Shown here: positions 15,095 through 21,548 of the stretch, one piece after another
Layout: each line of letters begins with the position of its first letter
Numbering within the stretch: the first letter of the stretch is position 1
NCBI GenBank assembly: GCA_964400355.1
Contig: CAYNTO010000032.1
Location: 1 to 28,424, forward strand
Reading direction: 5' to 3'
Length of the DNA stretch: 28,424 bases
Origin: JACKAL01 sp964400355
Lineage (GTDB): Bacteria > Bdellovibrionota > Bdellovibrionia > Bdellovibrionales > JAGQZY01
Translations under genes and position numbers: made by a program
Notes under the pieces: generated by a model
Told to the model about the DNA's origin: nothing
Databases searched by the model: none
Seen by the model: only the letters and a program-made list of their open reading frames with translations

Positions 15095-16270
15095 TTGAGC
15101 GCAGTTCGTTTACTGGCGATGGCCCTAGGAGTTGGAGTTTTTGCCGGAATTTCCACGACGATTTTTTTATTTCTCCTCGCAGCGGTGAGCCAGTACCGCG
15201 ATAGCCACGGGTATATTATATGGTGCCTGCCTGCCGCAGGTTTTGTGATCGGAGCACTCTATCACTATCTCGGGCGGGATGTGGTGCGCGGTACAAATAT
15301 TGTTTTAAACGAAGTGAATTCACCCCGACGGCAAATCCCGTTTCGACTGGCGCCACTCGTCCTTCTTGGAACTTTGCTCACTCATCTTTTTGGCGGCTCT
15401 GCGGGGCGAGAAGGAACTGCGGTGCAGATGGCCGCAGCTCTGGCCGATCAGTGCCATCGTTTTTTTAAATGGAACCGCGAAGAGCGGCGAACTTTACTTG
15501 TTGCCGGTATGGGTGCTGGATTTGGTTCGGCAGTGGGTGCTCCTATTGCTGGTATTGTTTTTGGGCTGGAGCTTGCACGCGTGAAGCGCCATCACTGGCG
15601 CATGTTTGCACCAAGCGCTGTCGCATCGATTGGGGCCTACGCGACAAGCTTGTTTCTCCATGCACCCCACACCGATTATCCCGAAGTGGTCTTTCCGCCC
15701 TTTCACTGGACAGTGCTCGTATTTGTGCTCGCCGCCGGAGTGGTCTTTGGCGGAGCTACCTTTTTGTACTTAAAAATTGCCCACACGTGGGAAGAGTGGT
15801 TTAAAAAAATAAAGTATGCGCCTCTGCGACCAGTGGCGGGCGGATTCTTCCTCATTGGACTTTTTTATTACGAGGGCAGTTATCGCTACATCGGGTTGGG
15901 CATTGAATCCATTCAAAGTGCATTTCTCACGCCAAGCTTTTTCATGGATCCGTGGTACAAACTGGTTTTCACCGCTCTGACTATTGCTTCCGGATTTAAA
16001 GGTGGGGAGTTTATTCCCATGGTTTTTATAGGGTCCACCCTTGGTAGCTGCGTAGGTATTATATTCCCCGCATATTATTCGTTAGCTGCGGGGCTGGGAT
16101 TTGCCTCTGTGTTTGGAGCGGCTTCAAAGACGCCACTGGCATGTTCCATAATGGCTATCGAACTTTTTGGACCACCCATCACTCCGTATATACTTGTGTG
16201 CTGCTTCCTAGCCACCTATATCAGCGGGCACCGCCGCCTCTACTCGGCCGACGAGAGAACTACTTTTTAG
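15095..16270 (+). CDS. ClC-family anion transporter with CLC-F (fluoride-type) motifs
   Basis: This 391-residue inner-membrane protein with about 10-12 helices is of the ClC family. The glutamate gate is E106 in GSAGREGTAVQM (101-112), and the second pore motif is SGFKGGEFIPMVFIG (299-313). In ordinary chloride ClCs these read GREGP and G-x-F-x-P, and a GSGIP motif is present. Here the equivalent N-terminal position reads RGTNIV (65-70). From memory, the GREGT and GFKGGE versions are typical of the CLC-F (EriC-F) fluoride/proton antiporters, so fluoride export is the best guess. No regulatory CBS domains are present. The start is uncertain: TTG 15095 has only a weak GGA upstream, and ATG 15119 is possible but would trim helix 1. 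The end overlaps the convergent transglycosylase gene by 11 bp. Confidence 0.85.
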   Translation: MSAVRLLAMALGVGVFAGISTTIFLFLLAAVSQYRDSHGYIIWCLPAAGFVIGALYHYLGRDVVRGTNIVLNEVNSPRRQIPFRLAPLVLLGTLLTHLFGGSAGREGTAVQMAAALADQCHRFFKWNREERRTLLVAGMGAGFGSAVGAPIAGIVFGLELARVKRHHWRMFAPSAVASIGAYATSLFLHAPHTDYPEVVFPPFHWTVLVFVLAAGVVFGGATFLYLKIAHTWEEWFKKIKYAPLRPVAGGFFLIGLFYYEGSYRYIGLGIESIQSAFLTPSFFMDPWYKLVFTALTIASGFKGGEFIPMVFIGSTLGSCVGIIFPAYYSLAAGLGFASVFGAASKTPLACSIMAIELFGPPITPYILVCCFLATYISGHRRLYSADERTTF

Positions 16271-17120
16271 AATCTGCCAGTTCCGACATTTTTAAGATGG
16301 CCTCGGCATAATCACGGCTATTGTTGTAACGCATGAGCGTGGACACATGAGTTTTTGGTTTGCGCGGTTTCCATTTGTGCGATTTTAAGTAGTGGCCAAC
16401 GCTGTAAATGGAATCTTCGGCAGAGAACAAATCCGGCGCCAAGTTCTTTTTAGGCGTGCGCGCCCAGTGTTTGTAGCTGGATGGCAAAAACTGCGGCATA
16501 CCGAACGCTCCCGAAAAAGAACCATACAATGCTTTAAATCGCTGTGGATCTTTTTGGAAAAGCCATTGGAGCGCCTTTAACTCTTGAAGGGCCCACTTTG
16601 CTTTAGTGCGCGTGCGCTTTACAATATTTCGGCGGTTTTTTTGAGTGACGTTGGGGTCAAATTCAGCCGCATTGGCTTGTAGAAACGCAAGGACCTCTTT
16701 GCGCTCCGATTGCAGCAAGTGCAAAAATACACTGGGCACATGAAATTTTCCGTAGTTGGCACCATGGCGCGTTTCCATCCACAATAAACTCGCGATGACG
16801 GAAGGTTTGACGCCATAATCTTTTTCAGTTTGAATTAAGATATCTTTGTGTGTTTCGAGAAATGAGCGGATGTTTTTTACGCCATTGTCGGTGACTTGTA
16901 CGCCGTGATAATTTGTCTTCTTTAAAAACAACAAGACGTTGAGCTTAATTACAGTTTCCAGATCTTTCTCGATGTACTCGTCGTGGAGAGCGGCGATGAA
17001 GTCTTTTTTGAAGCCCGCTGCTTTGAGTTGTTTTTCGACATAGGGCCAGTCGGCGGTCAGCTTGGCGTGAGCTGGTAGATGAATGATGAGGATGACCAAA
17101 AGAACAACAATCGTACGCAC
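16260..17120 (-). CDS. MltB-like lytic murein transglycosylase
   Basis: This 286-residue periplasmic enzyme belongs to the SLT2/MltB family, which cleaves peptidoglycan glycan strands to 1,6-anhydro products. It has a signal peptide (about 1-19, ending PAHAK). The catalytic glutamate is E116 in LLWMETRHG. The family motif GAFGMPQFLPSSY is at 204-216, and YNNSRDYAEAILKMS near the end matches the conserved C-terminal N-S-Y region. The length is slightly shorter than E. coli MltB and there is no lipobox, so it is probably soluble in the periplasm. The start is a GTG preceded by GATGGAAA. Another reading frame has an ATG 10 bases upstream but no protein-like sequence. It is followed by the convergent ClC gene with overlapping ends. 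Confidence 0.93.
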   Translation of the reverse strand: MRTIVVLLVILIIHLPAHAKLTADWPYVEKQLKAAGFKKDFIAALHDEYIEKDLETVIKLNVLLFLKKTNYHGVQVTDNGVKNIRSFLETHKDILIQTEKDYGVKPSVIASLLWMETRHGANYGKFHVPSVFLHLLQSERKEVLAFLQANAAEFDPNVTQKNRRNIVKRTRTKAKWALQELKALQWLFQKDPQRFKALYGSFSGAFGMPQFLPSSYKHWARTPKKNLAPDLFSAEDSIYSVGHYLKSHKWKPRKPKTHVSTLMRYNNSRDYAEAILKMSELADSKK

Positions 17121-17180
17121 CGTTTTCCATCGGAAAAAAGACGGGATTTCTTTAAAATTTCTTTGCTGGTACTGGGTCGA

Positions 17181-17639
17181 TTAAGGGCTTGTGCTGAACG
17201 CTGTTTCTTGCGGCCATGGCAGGTGAATCGTTTCGATGCCCACAGATTTTAGAATCGCCAGAGAATCCTGTGAGCGATAGGGAGTGCGGTAAAAAACTTT
17301 TTGCACTCCGCCCAGATTGATCAGTCGTTTGGCGCAGGAAACGCAGGGAAGATGAGTTACGAACACATGCTTCTCGGTGGCGCGCGGAGAATCACAATTG
17401 ATCACTGCATTTTCCTCGGAGTGGAGGCAGCCACAATTTCCGGTTTCGTCGCGATCGCACTGATTGGGCAAACCCGCCGCATTGCCGTTGTATCCAATGG
17501 CGAGAACTTTGCGGTAATCGGTAGAGGTGATCACCGTACCCACATTCAACCGGGAGCAGGTGGATCTGCGAGCGAGCGCGTGAGCGAGCTCCATGTAAAT
17601 TTCCTGAAATGTCGGGCGGTGTTTGGTAGATGTGGCCAT
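17181..17639 (-). CDS. dCMP deaminase family protein (ComEB-like)
   Basis: This 152-residue cytoplasmic zinc deaminase probably converts dCMP to dUMP for thymidylate synthesis. The zinc and catalytic motifs are complete: H73-x-E75 (CLHSEENAV) and P98-C99-x2-C102 (THLPCVSCAKRLIN). The N-terminal TFQEIYMELAHALARRSTC and VGTVI follow the family's usual opening, so ATG 17639 is preferred. It has no Shine-Dalgarno, whereas an internal ATG at 17594 has AGGA 7 nt upstream but would remove the conserved first helix. Extra cysteines in CDRDETGNCGC are common in dCMP deaminases, where they help bind a second zinc. The gene appears monocistronic, 41 bp before the transglycosylase's predicted transcript region on the same strand. 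Confidence 0.92.
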   Translation of the reverse strand: MATSTKHRPTFQEIYMELAHALARRSTCSRLNVGTVITSTDYRKVLAIGYNGNAAGLPNQCDRDETGNCGCLHSEENAVINCDSPRATEKHVFVTHLPCVSCAKRLINLGGVQKVFYRTPYRSQDSLAILKSVGIETIHLPWPQETAFSTSP

Positions 17640-17645
17640 GGGAAG

Positions 17646-17654
17646 GTTTTAACA
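17646..17654 (-). promoter_or_regulatory. Extended -10-like element at the dCMP deaminase start
   Basis: On the minus strand, TG-T-TAAAAC (17654-17646) resembles an extended -10 (TGnTATAAT; hexamer 4/6). The predicted +1, seven bases on, is the A of the ATG. The intervening CTTCCC contains no ribosome-binding site. No good -35 is visible. Confidence 0.35.
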
Positions 17655-17726
17655 GATTGCCCGGCCGCCGTCATGGCCGGGGCGCAGAGAGCTTAATGCT
17701 GTTCTATTTCAGTAGGTTAGCAGATA

Positions 17727-17758
17727 TAAAAAAAGGGCTTCTCCGCGGAGAAACCCTT
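17727..17758 (-). terminator. Intrinsic terminator of the OmpA-family gene
   Basis: On the minus strand a stem of AAGGG/CCCTT plus TTCTCCG/CGGAGAA with one mismatch (17758-17733) is followed by a run of T's (17734-17728). It lies 39 bp after the stop of the OmpA-domain lipoprotein. Confidence 0.9.
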
Positions 17759-17796
17759 GGGTTTGAGGTATCCTAGTGGCTATTGAGCCGCCCTAT

Positions 17797-19188
17797 CTAC
17801 TCGATAGATGCGGGCGCACGATCGTCGGAATCCGTGGGAGTGCTCGCCTGCGCCATTTGCGGAGTGATCACCACATCGACACGGCGGTTTTGAGCGCGGC
17901 CATCTTTGGTCTTATTGGAAGTGATCGGTTTTTCAAAACCGAACCCCACTGCTTCCACGTCGCCGGCTATAGCGTCGTCGCTACTGAGATATTCCGCAAC
18001 CGCATCAGCACGTTTTTGCGAGAGATCTTTGTTGAGTGCCGCAGCACCCACTGAGTCGGTGTGTCCTTCTACAACGATGGCCGAAGAATTCAATTCGCTG
18101 GCCACCGTTTTCACTTTATTGAGAAGTGCTAATGAGTCTTTAGGAAGCTCCGCGCGGCCAGAAGCAAAACGCATTCCTTTAAGACGGATAAGCACCTTGT
18201 TGCCTTGGCGATAAACCTCAGCGTCCTCTTTGGGGAATTCCTTCGCTACAGACTGAATCGCGTTGTTGATAGCGAGCTCCATTTTTTGATTGGTGATCAT
18301 CGTGGTTTGATCGTTGAGACGTGCGCTCTGAGTGCGATAGAGGGCCTCCGTCGACGACAGCTCCGTCTGTGTGGTGTTGAGTTCGTCGTTGAGGTTTGAA
18401 AGTTTTCGATCTTTCATTACAATTTCGAGCGCTACATCCTCAGGCAATTTGCGGTCGTCCTTTTTAGCGGTCATGAGAACCTGAGTGAGGAGGCGCGAAC
18501 TCCCATTGGCTTTGGCCACCGCCGCCGAGTAACCAGAAGGGTTGCGCACATTGGTTGTAATGATGTTCTCCGCGTTGGCGATATCTTGCTGAGCGCGCGC
18601 TAACGTTTTTGGTGTATAGCGTTTCGCGCTGTCGTCAATGGCGCCTGCAACTTGCGCGCGAGCTGTGCCTAAGTGGGTCGCCTGTACGGCCTTGGCCTCA
18701 AGAGCTAAATATCCTTTTTGTAGCTCATCAAAATCCCGCGGTTCCATATCGCTGATGTCCTCGGCCACGTCGTAGAGGTCTTCATCGAGGTCTTCGAGTG
18801 TTTCTTTTTCGGCTGGAAAATTACGAGCCCCTGCATTGATCGCAGCGAGGCGGGCATTGAGCACGCCATCGAGCCGGGTCGCACGTTTTTCCACAGTGGC
18901 GGTTGCGCGGTTGAGGTAGCCGCGAGCTTCAGAGAGATCTTCGATCACGTCTTCGCGGTCATCATTGTCAGCCATACCTTCACGGGCGTCTTCTAAGGCA
19001 TTGCGGCTTTTTTTAAAGTCCGCGTAGGCGAGGACATCGTAATGACGTTCGTAACCTTTTTGTATGTCCGCTTCGAGCTGTTGTATTTCTTGATGGGGAT
19101 CAGCGGTTGCAGAGATGTCGGCGCGGGGGGCGCTGGCGCAGGCCGCAAATAGAGTGCTAGCTGCTAAGGTGAAAAAAACTTTTTTCAT
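17797..19188 (-). CDS. OmpA-family lipoprotein with peptidoglycan-binding domain
   Basis: This 463-residue lipoprotein has signal MKKVFFTLAASTLFAAC with Cys17 as the lipidation site. A long helical, highly charged region (about 25-310) contains coiled-coil stretches such as IVMKDRKLSNLNDELNTTQ. A C-terminal OmpA-like domain (about 320-440) has GMRFASGRAELPKDS, VVEGHTDSVG and LSQKRADAVAEYL, with the Asp and Arg expected to bind diaminopimelate. It probably tethers the outer membrane to the peptidoglycan. A short acidic tail (SDDRAPASIE) follows. The Shine-Dalgarno AGGAGGTC is very strong, which suggests high expression. It is monocistronic with its own terminator. Confidence 0.93.
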   Translation of the reverse strand: MKKVFFTLAASTLFAACASAPRADISATADPHQEIQQLEADIQKGYERHYDVLAYADFKKSRNALEDAREGMADNDDREDVIEDLSEARGYLNRATATVEKRATRLDGVLNARLAAINAGARNFPAEKETLEDLDEDLYDVAEDISDMEPRDFDELQKGYLALEAKAVQATHLGTARAQVAGAIDDSAKRYTPKTLARAQQDIANAENIITTNVRNPSGYSAAVAKANGSSRLLTQVLMTAKKDDRKLPEDVALEIVMKDRKLSNLNDELNTTQTELSSTEALYRTQSARLNDQTTMITNQKMELAINNAIQSVAKEFPKEDAEVYRQGNKVLIRLKGMRFASGRAELPKDSLALLNKVKTVASELNSSAIVVEGHTDSVGAAALNKDLSQKRADAVAEYLSSDDAIAGDVEAVGFGFEKPITSNKTKDGRAQNRRVDVVITPQMAQASTPTDSDDRAPASIE

Positions 19189-19310
19189 GGAAGACCTCCT
19201 GGTGGATTTACCTTTTGTGCTCTACGCATAGGATACAGGTGAACCTCCGCTGTGGGGGCTGGGAGATGTTTAGTCATTGTGAAAAAATTTAAATATAATT
19301 ACTTGAACAA

Positions 19311-19342
19311 GAACAAAATGGACCGCATTGAAAGCGGTCCAT
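19311..19342 (-). terminator. Probable terminator of the receiver / HPF-like operon
   Basis: The perfect 9-bp repeat ATGGACCGC (19318-19326) / GCGGTCCAT (19334-19342) has a 7-nt loop. On the minus strand it is followed by TTTGTTC, a weak U tract. It lies about 40 bp after the stop at 19381. Confidence 0.7.
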
Positions 19343-19380
19343 GGGCTGGTTCACATAAAAAGTGTGTTTAAAATTTAGAG

Positions 19381-19674
19381 CTACACGTAAGAGCAGGCGT
19401 TGTAAAACCGCTGCATGATCTCGTCGCGCGCGTTCACCGTTACCAATTCGATAGCCTTGTACGGGCTCCACGATTTACTTGTAACAATGAAGGTAAAGTC
19501 ACTGGACGAGAAGCTCAAGGTGGCTTTGTATTCGCCGAACTCTTTTGATAAATCCAGCTCAATCATGGATGGCGCGTAATAGCTGTGAGCCAAATAATTC
19601 ATTTGCATATCGGCATAAGCCTGAACCATGTTGTCCTGGTTCCTATTAGTATAGAATATAGACGCATCTTGCAT
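19381..19674 (-). CDS. Small protein of unknown function, HPF-like topology
   Basis: This 97-residue cytoplasmic protein is the second gene of an operon with the receiver-only protein, 27 bp after it. A clear Shine-Dalgarno (AAGGAG) sits before the ATG, so I regard it as real. By eye the secondary structure is strand (4-9), long helix (13-32), three strands (36-43, 49-56, 59-66), helix (71-92). This is the beta-alpha-beta-beta-beta-alpha order of HPF/RaiA ribosome hibernation factors. The last part, SKSWSPYKAIELVTVNARDEIMQRF, resembles the HPF strand-turn-helix (compare DKDFYMALNQAKKSILRQI in this window's hpf). It lacks the basic surface residues typical of HPF. The similarity is a hypothesis; the function is unknown. 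Confidence 0.7.
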   Translation of the reverse strand: MQDASIFYTNRNQDNMVQAYADMQMNYLAHSYYAPSMIELDLSKEFGEYKATLSFSSSDFTFIVTSKSWSPYKAIELVTVNARDEIMQRFYNACSYV

Positions 19675-19701
19675 AAAAACTCCTTTTTTATGAACCCCAA
19701 T

Positions 19702-20163
19702 TTAATTTGTTTCTGACCCTAAAATCTTGCGAACAACATCGGCACAAACGCTGGCCCGCAGCGGCTTTTGGATATAAACCGGATAGTTGTTCTCGGCCGC
19801 CGAAATCAGCGTGTCGAACTTTTCGCGCGGCAAACTACTTACGAAAACGAAATTTTTTATGGTTTCCCCAAACCGTGTCCAAAGATCGATTCCAGTTTTG
19901 CGACCCGACAGAAATATATCGGCGATGACCAAATCGTATTCCTGTCCCATCTTCTTGCGCAGCTTGATACAGCGCTCTGCGGCTTCCTCGGTTTGGACCC
20001 AGTCGACATGAGCATTTGGACACTCGTGTTTAATAACACTTGTCCATAACGGCTTAAATGTGAAATCATCCTCCAAGATGAGGATGCGTTCTTTCGTCGT
20101 ATCGAGTTCTTTCATAGAATTCTCGAAATACGTTGTATCGCTAAAATCCAATTCGGAATACAT
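19702..20163 (-). CDS. Receiver-domain-only response regulator
   Basis: This is a 153-residue CheY-like protein. After a 24-residue N-terminal extension comes one REC domain with acidic pocket residues E31/D32/D33 (ILILEDD), the phosphoacceptor D82 (LVIADIF), S109 (FVFVSS) and the invariant K133 (YIQKPL). There is no output domain, so it should act by protein interaction, as a phosphate sink, or through the small protein encoded next. The Shine-Dalgarno AGGAGGTCGCC-ATG is strong. It is divergent from the OmpR-type regulator gene across a 98-bp region that holds a shared 16-bp element. A plausible minus-strand -10, TACAAT, is at about 20203-20208. Confidence 0.92.
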   Translation of the reverse strand: MYSELDFSDTTYFENSMKELDTTKERILILEDDFTFKPLWTSVIKHECPNAHVDWVQTEEAAERCIKLRKKMGQEYDLVIADIFLSGRKTGIDLWTRFGETIKNFVFVSSLPREKFDTLISAAENNYPVYIQKPLRASVCADVVRKILGSETN

Positions 20164-20224
20164 GGCGACCTCCTACTTCATGTATTATTCTCGGTAGCGC
20201 GTATTGTACAAATATGAAAACGCT

Positions 20225-20252
20225 TTGAAGATTTTGTAACATTTGTTATAAT
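20225..20252 (+). promoter_or_regulatory. Extended -10 promoter of the OmpR-type regulator
   Basis: TTGAAG (20225-20230; 4/6) and a perfect extended -10, TG-T-TATAAT (20244-20252), are separated by 16 bp. The expected +1 is about A20259, leaving a 3-nt leader before ATG 20262. Transcription starting there would exclude the upstream in-frame GTG at 20253. Confidence 0.65.
20226..20241 (+). repeat. Shared 16-bp element, copy 1
   Basis: The sequence TGAAGATTTTGTAACA occurs here and again, identical, at 21440-21455. This copy overlaps the -35 region of the OmpR-type gene and lies between divergent promoters. A second TTTGT at 20242-20246 follows nine bases after the one at 20233-20237, a spacing compatible with tandem OmpR-family half-sites. 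Confidence 0.6.
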
Positions 20253-20261
20253 GTGGGGATT

Positions 20262-20951
20262 ATGGATCGCGTACTCTGTGTCGAAGATAGCATCGAATAC
20301 CAGGCAGTGATTAGAAACGCACTGAAGGGCATTGATGCGGATTTCGCGGCCAATTTGGCAGAGGCCCGCATCCTGCTCAATAGTCCTGATATTGCCTACG
20401 ATATGATGTTGTTGGATGTCTCACTTCCAGACGGTGATGGCATTAAGTTTCTTTCCGAGTTCAATCTCAACAACAAAAAGATGCGGGATATACCGGTATT
20501 TATTGTCACATCGGACTCCAACGAGTTGAGCAAGGTCACTGCATTTGGCCTGGGCGTGGACGACTATATCTGCAAGCCCTTTTCGCCCATCGAACTCAAA
20601 GCGCGGGTTGAGGCGAAAATGCGCAAGATCAAAGATCGTCGGACCGAATCGACGAACTTTACTGTGGGCGATATAGAGGTCGATCACAATAAAATGACCT
20701 TGCATATTCTCAATGCCGCAGGGCCGGTGGAAAGCATCACGCCTATCGAATTTAAAATTTTCACTCTTTTAGGACAGAATCCAGGTAATATTCTCTCACG
20801 CGCACAGATTATCGATCGCGTCTGGCCACTCAACACGTTTATCACAGAGCGTACCGTGGACGCGCACGTGAGTCGCTTGCGCAAAAAAATCTCTGCGTCC
20901 AAAATCGAAGTGGAGACCGTGTTTGGCGTCGGCTATAAGCTCATAGTTTAA
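20262..20951 (+). CDS. OmpR/PhoB-family response regulator
   Basis: This is a 229-residue transcription factor. The REC domain covers about 1-120, with acidic pair E8/D9 (VLCVEDS), phosphoacceptor D52 (MLLDVSLPDGDG), T83 (FIVTSD) and K105 (YICKPFSP). The C-terminal winged-helix DNA-binding domain (about 130-229) contains ITPIEFKIFTLLGQNPGNILSR, ITERTVDAHVSRLRKKIS and VFGVGYKLIV, the usual OmpR-family pattern. No dedicated kinase gene is fused or directly cotranscribed. The nearest is the hybrid kinase 600 bp downstream, which with the Hpt protein would complete a phosphorelay. ATG 20262 is chosen because the promoter ends just before it. The two copies of the 16-bp element are candidate binding sites. 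Confidence 0.95.
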   Translation: MDRVLCVEDSIEYQAVIRNALKGIDADFAANLAEARILLNSPDIAYDMMLLDVSLPDGDGIKFLSEFNLNNKKMRDIPVFIVTSDSNELSKVTAFGLGVDDYICKPFSPIELKARVEAKMRKIKDRRTESTNFTVGDIEVDHNKMTLHILNAAGPVESITPIEFKIFTLLGQNPGNILSRAQIIDRVWPLNTFITERTVDAHVSRLRKKISASKIEVETVFGVGYKLIV

Positions 20952-20995
20952 GTAGACCAGATCTGGTCACGGCACGTCCACAGCTCTCGTAGCGC

Positions 20996-21391
20996 TTAAA
21001 TATTTTTGAGCACCAGTGTTTGCACAGCTTTCGCCATTCGCAGAACCTCGGTTGTGGTCGCATGGGGGAGGCTAACGCCACTGCGCTTGGTGGCTGCCAT
21101 TGCGGAAACGCACGCGTCGCCCAAAGGTCTAAACCCGATCAACAGAGCAGATCCTTTGAGCTTGTGGCACACTTTGTAAGCATCCTCGGCGCTGAGCTTT
21201 TCATTTTGCTCCAGGCGGCCAATACACTCCTTTAAGGTGTCCTTAAAAGCAGTCAGGATGTCATAGACCACTTCTGGGCTGGTTTCGTGAATGAGATTCT
21301 CGAATGCCTGTGTATCCAGCATATTTTGCACTTGAGTGGCTTGTTTTAAGCTGAGCAATTTTCCCGTAGTGAGGTCTTGATTCTGTTCCAT
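20996..21391 (-). CDS. Stand-alone Hpt phosphotransfer protein
   Basis: This 131-residue helical protein is a histidine phosphotransfer domain. The phosphorylatable residue is H76 in VCHKLKGSALLIGFRPLGDAC, matching the H-x-L-K-G-S-(A/S) consensus with a following Gly. It should carry phosphate from the receiver of the hybrid kinase encoded next door to a terminal receiver, either the OmpR-type regulator or the receiver-only protein. A 25-residue N-terminal tail precedes the bundle. It converges on the OmpR-type gene (44 bp between stops) and diverges from the kinase gene. There is no Shine-Dalgarno; the promoter's -10 ends 8 bases before the A of ATG. Confidence 0.93.
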   Translation of the reverse strand: MEQNQDLTTGKLLSLKQATQVQNMLDTQAFENLIHETSPEVVYDILTAFKDTLKECIGRLEQNEKLSAEDAYKVCHKLKGSALLIGFRPLGDACVSAMAATKRSGVSLPHATTTEVLRMAKAVQTLVLKNI

Positions 21392-21398
21392 TTGTAAA

Positions 21399-21407
21399 AT
21401 TATATCA
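21399..21407 (-). promoter_or_regulatory. Extended -10 promoter of the Hpt gene (leaderless)
   Basis: On the minus strand a perfect TG-A-TATAAT (21407-21399) is followed by TTTACAA and the ATG at 21391. The predicted +1 is 21392 or 21391, so the mRNA should be leaderless. No -35 is recognisable, as is common for extended -10 promoters. Confidence 0.65.
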
Positions 21408-21439
21408 GTACTCGGGAGCTCAATCCCAGGGCCTAATTG

Positions 21440-21455
21440 TGAAGATTTTGTAACA
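21440..21455 (+). repeat. Shared 16-bp element, copy 2
   Basis: This is an exact copy of TGAAGATTTTGTAACA (20226-20241), here between the divergent Hpt and hybrid-kinase genes. Continuing to TTGTAACAA, it is nearly palindromic around one central base. A possible -10 for the kinase, TATACT (21483-21488), lies 27 bp downstream. Confidence 0.6.
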
Positions 21456-21548
21456 AACTCAGGTCGTATTGGATAAAAACCGTATACTCAGGAGAGCAAC
21501 TGCTCTACTGCGTTAGTTTATGAGATGAGGATGAAAGAGGGGTGAAAC

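Noticed and set aside
20253..20261. GTG at 20253 as the start of the OmpR-type regulator
   Set aside because: It lies immediately after the -10 hexamer, so it would be upstream of the expected transcription start; receiver domains also normally begin close to ATG 20262.
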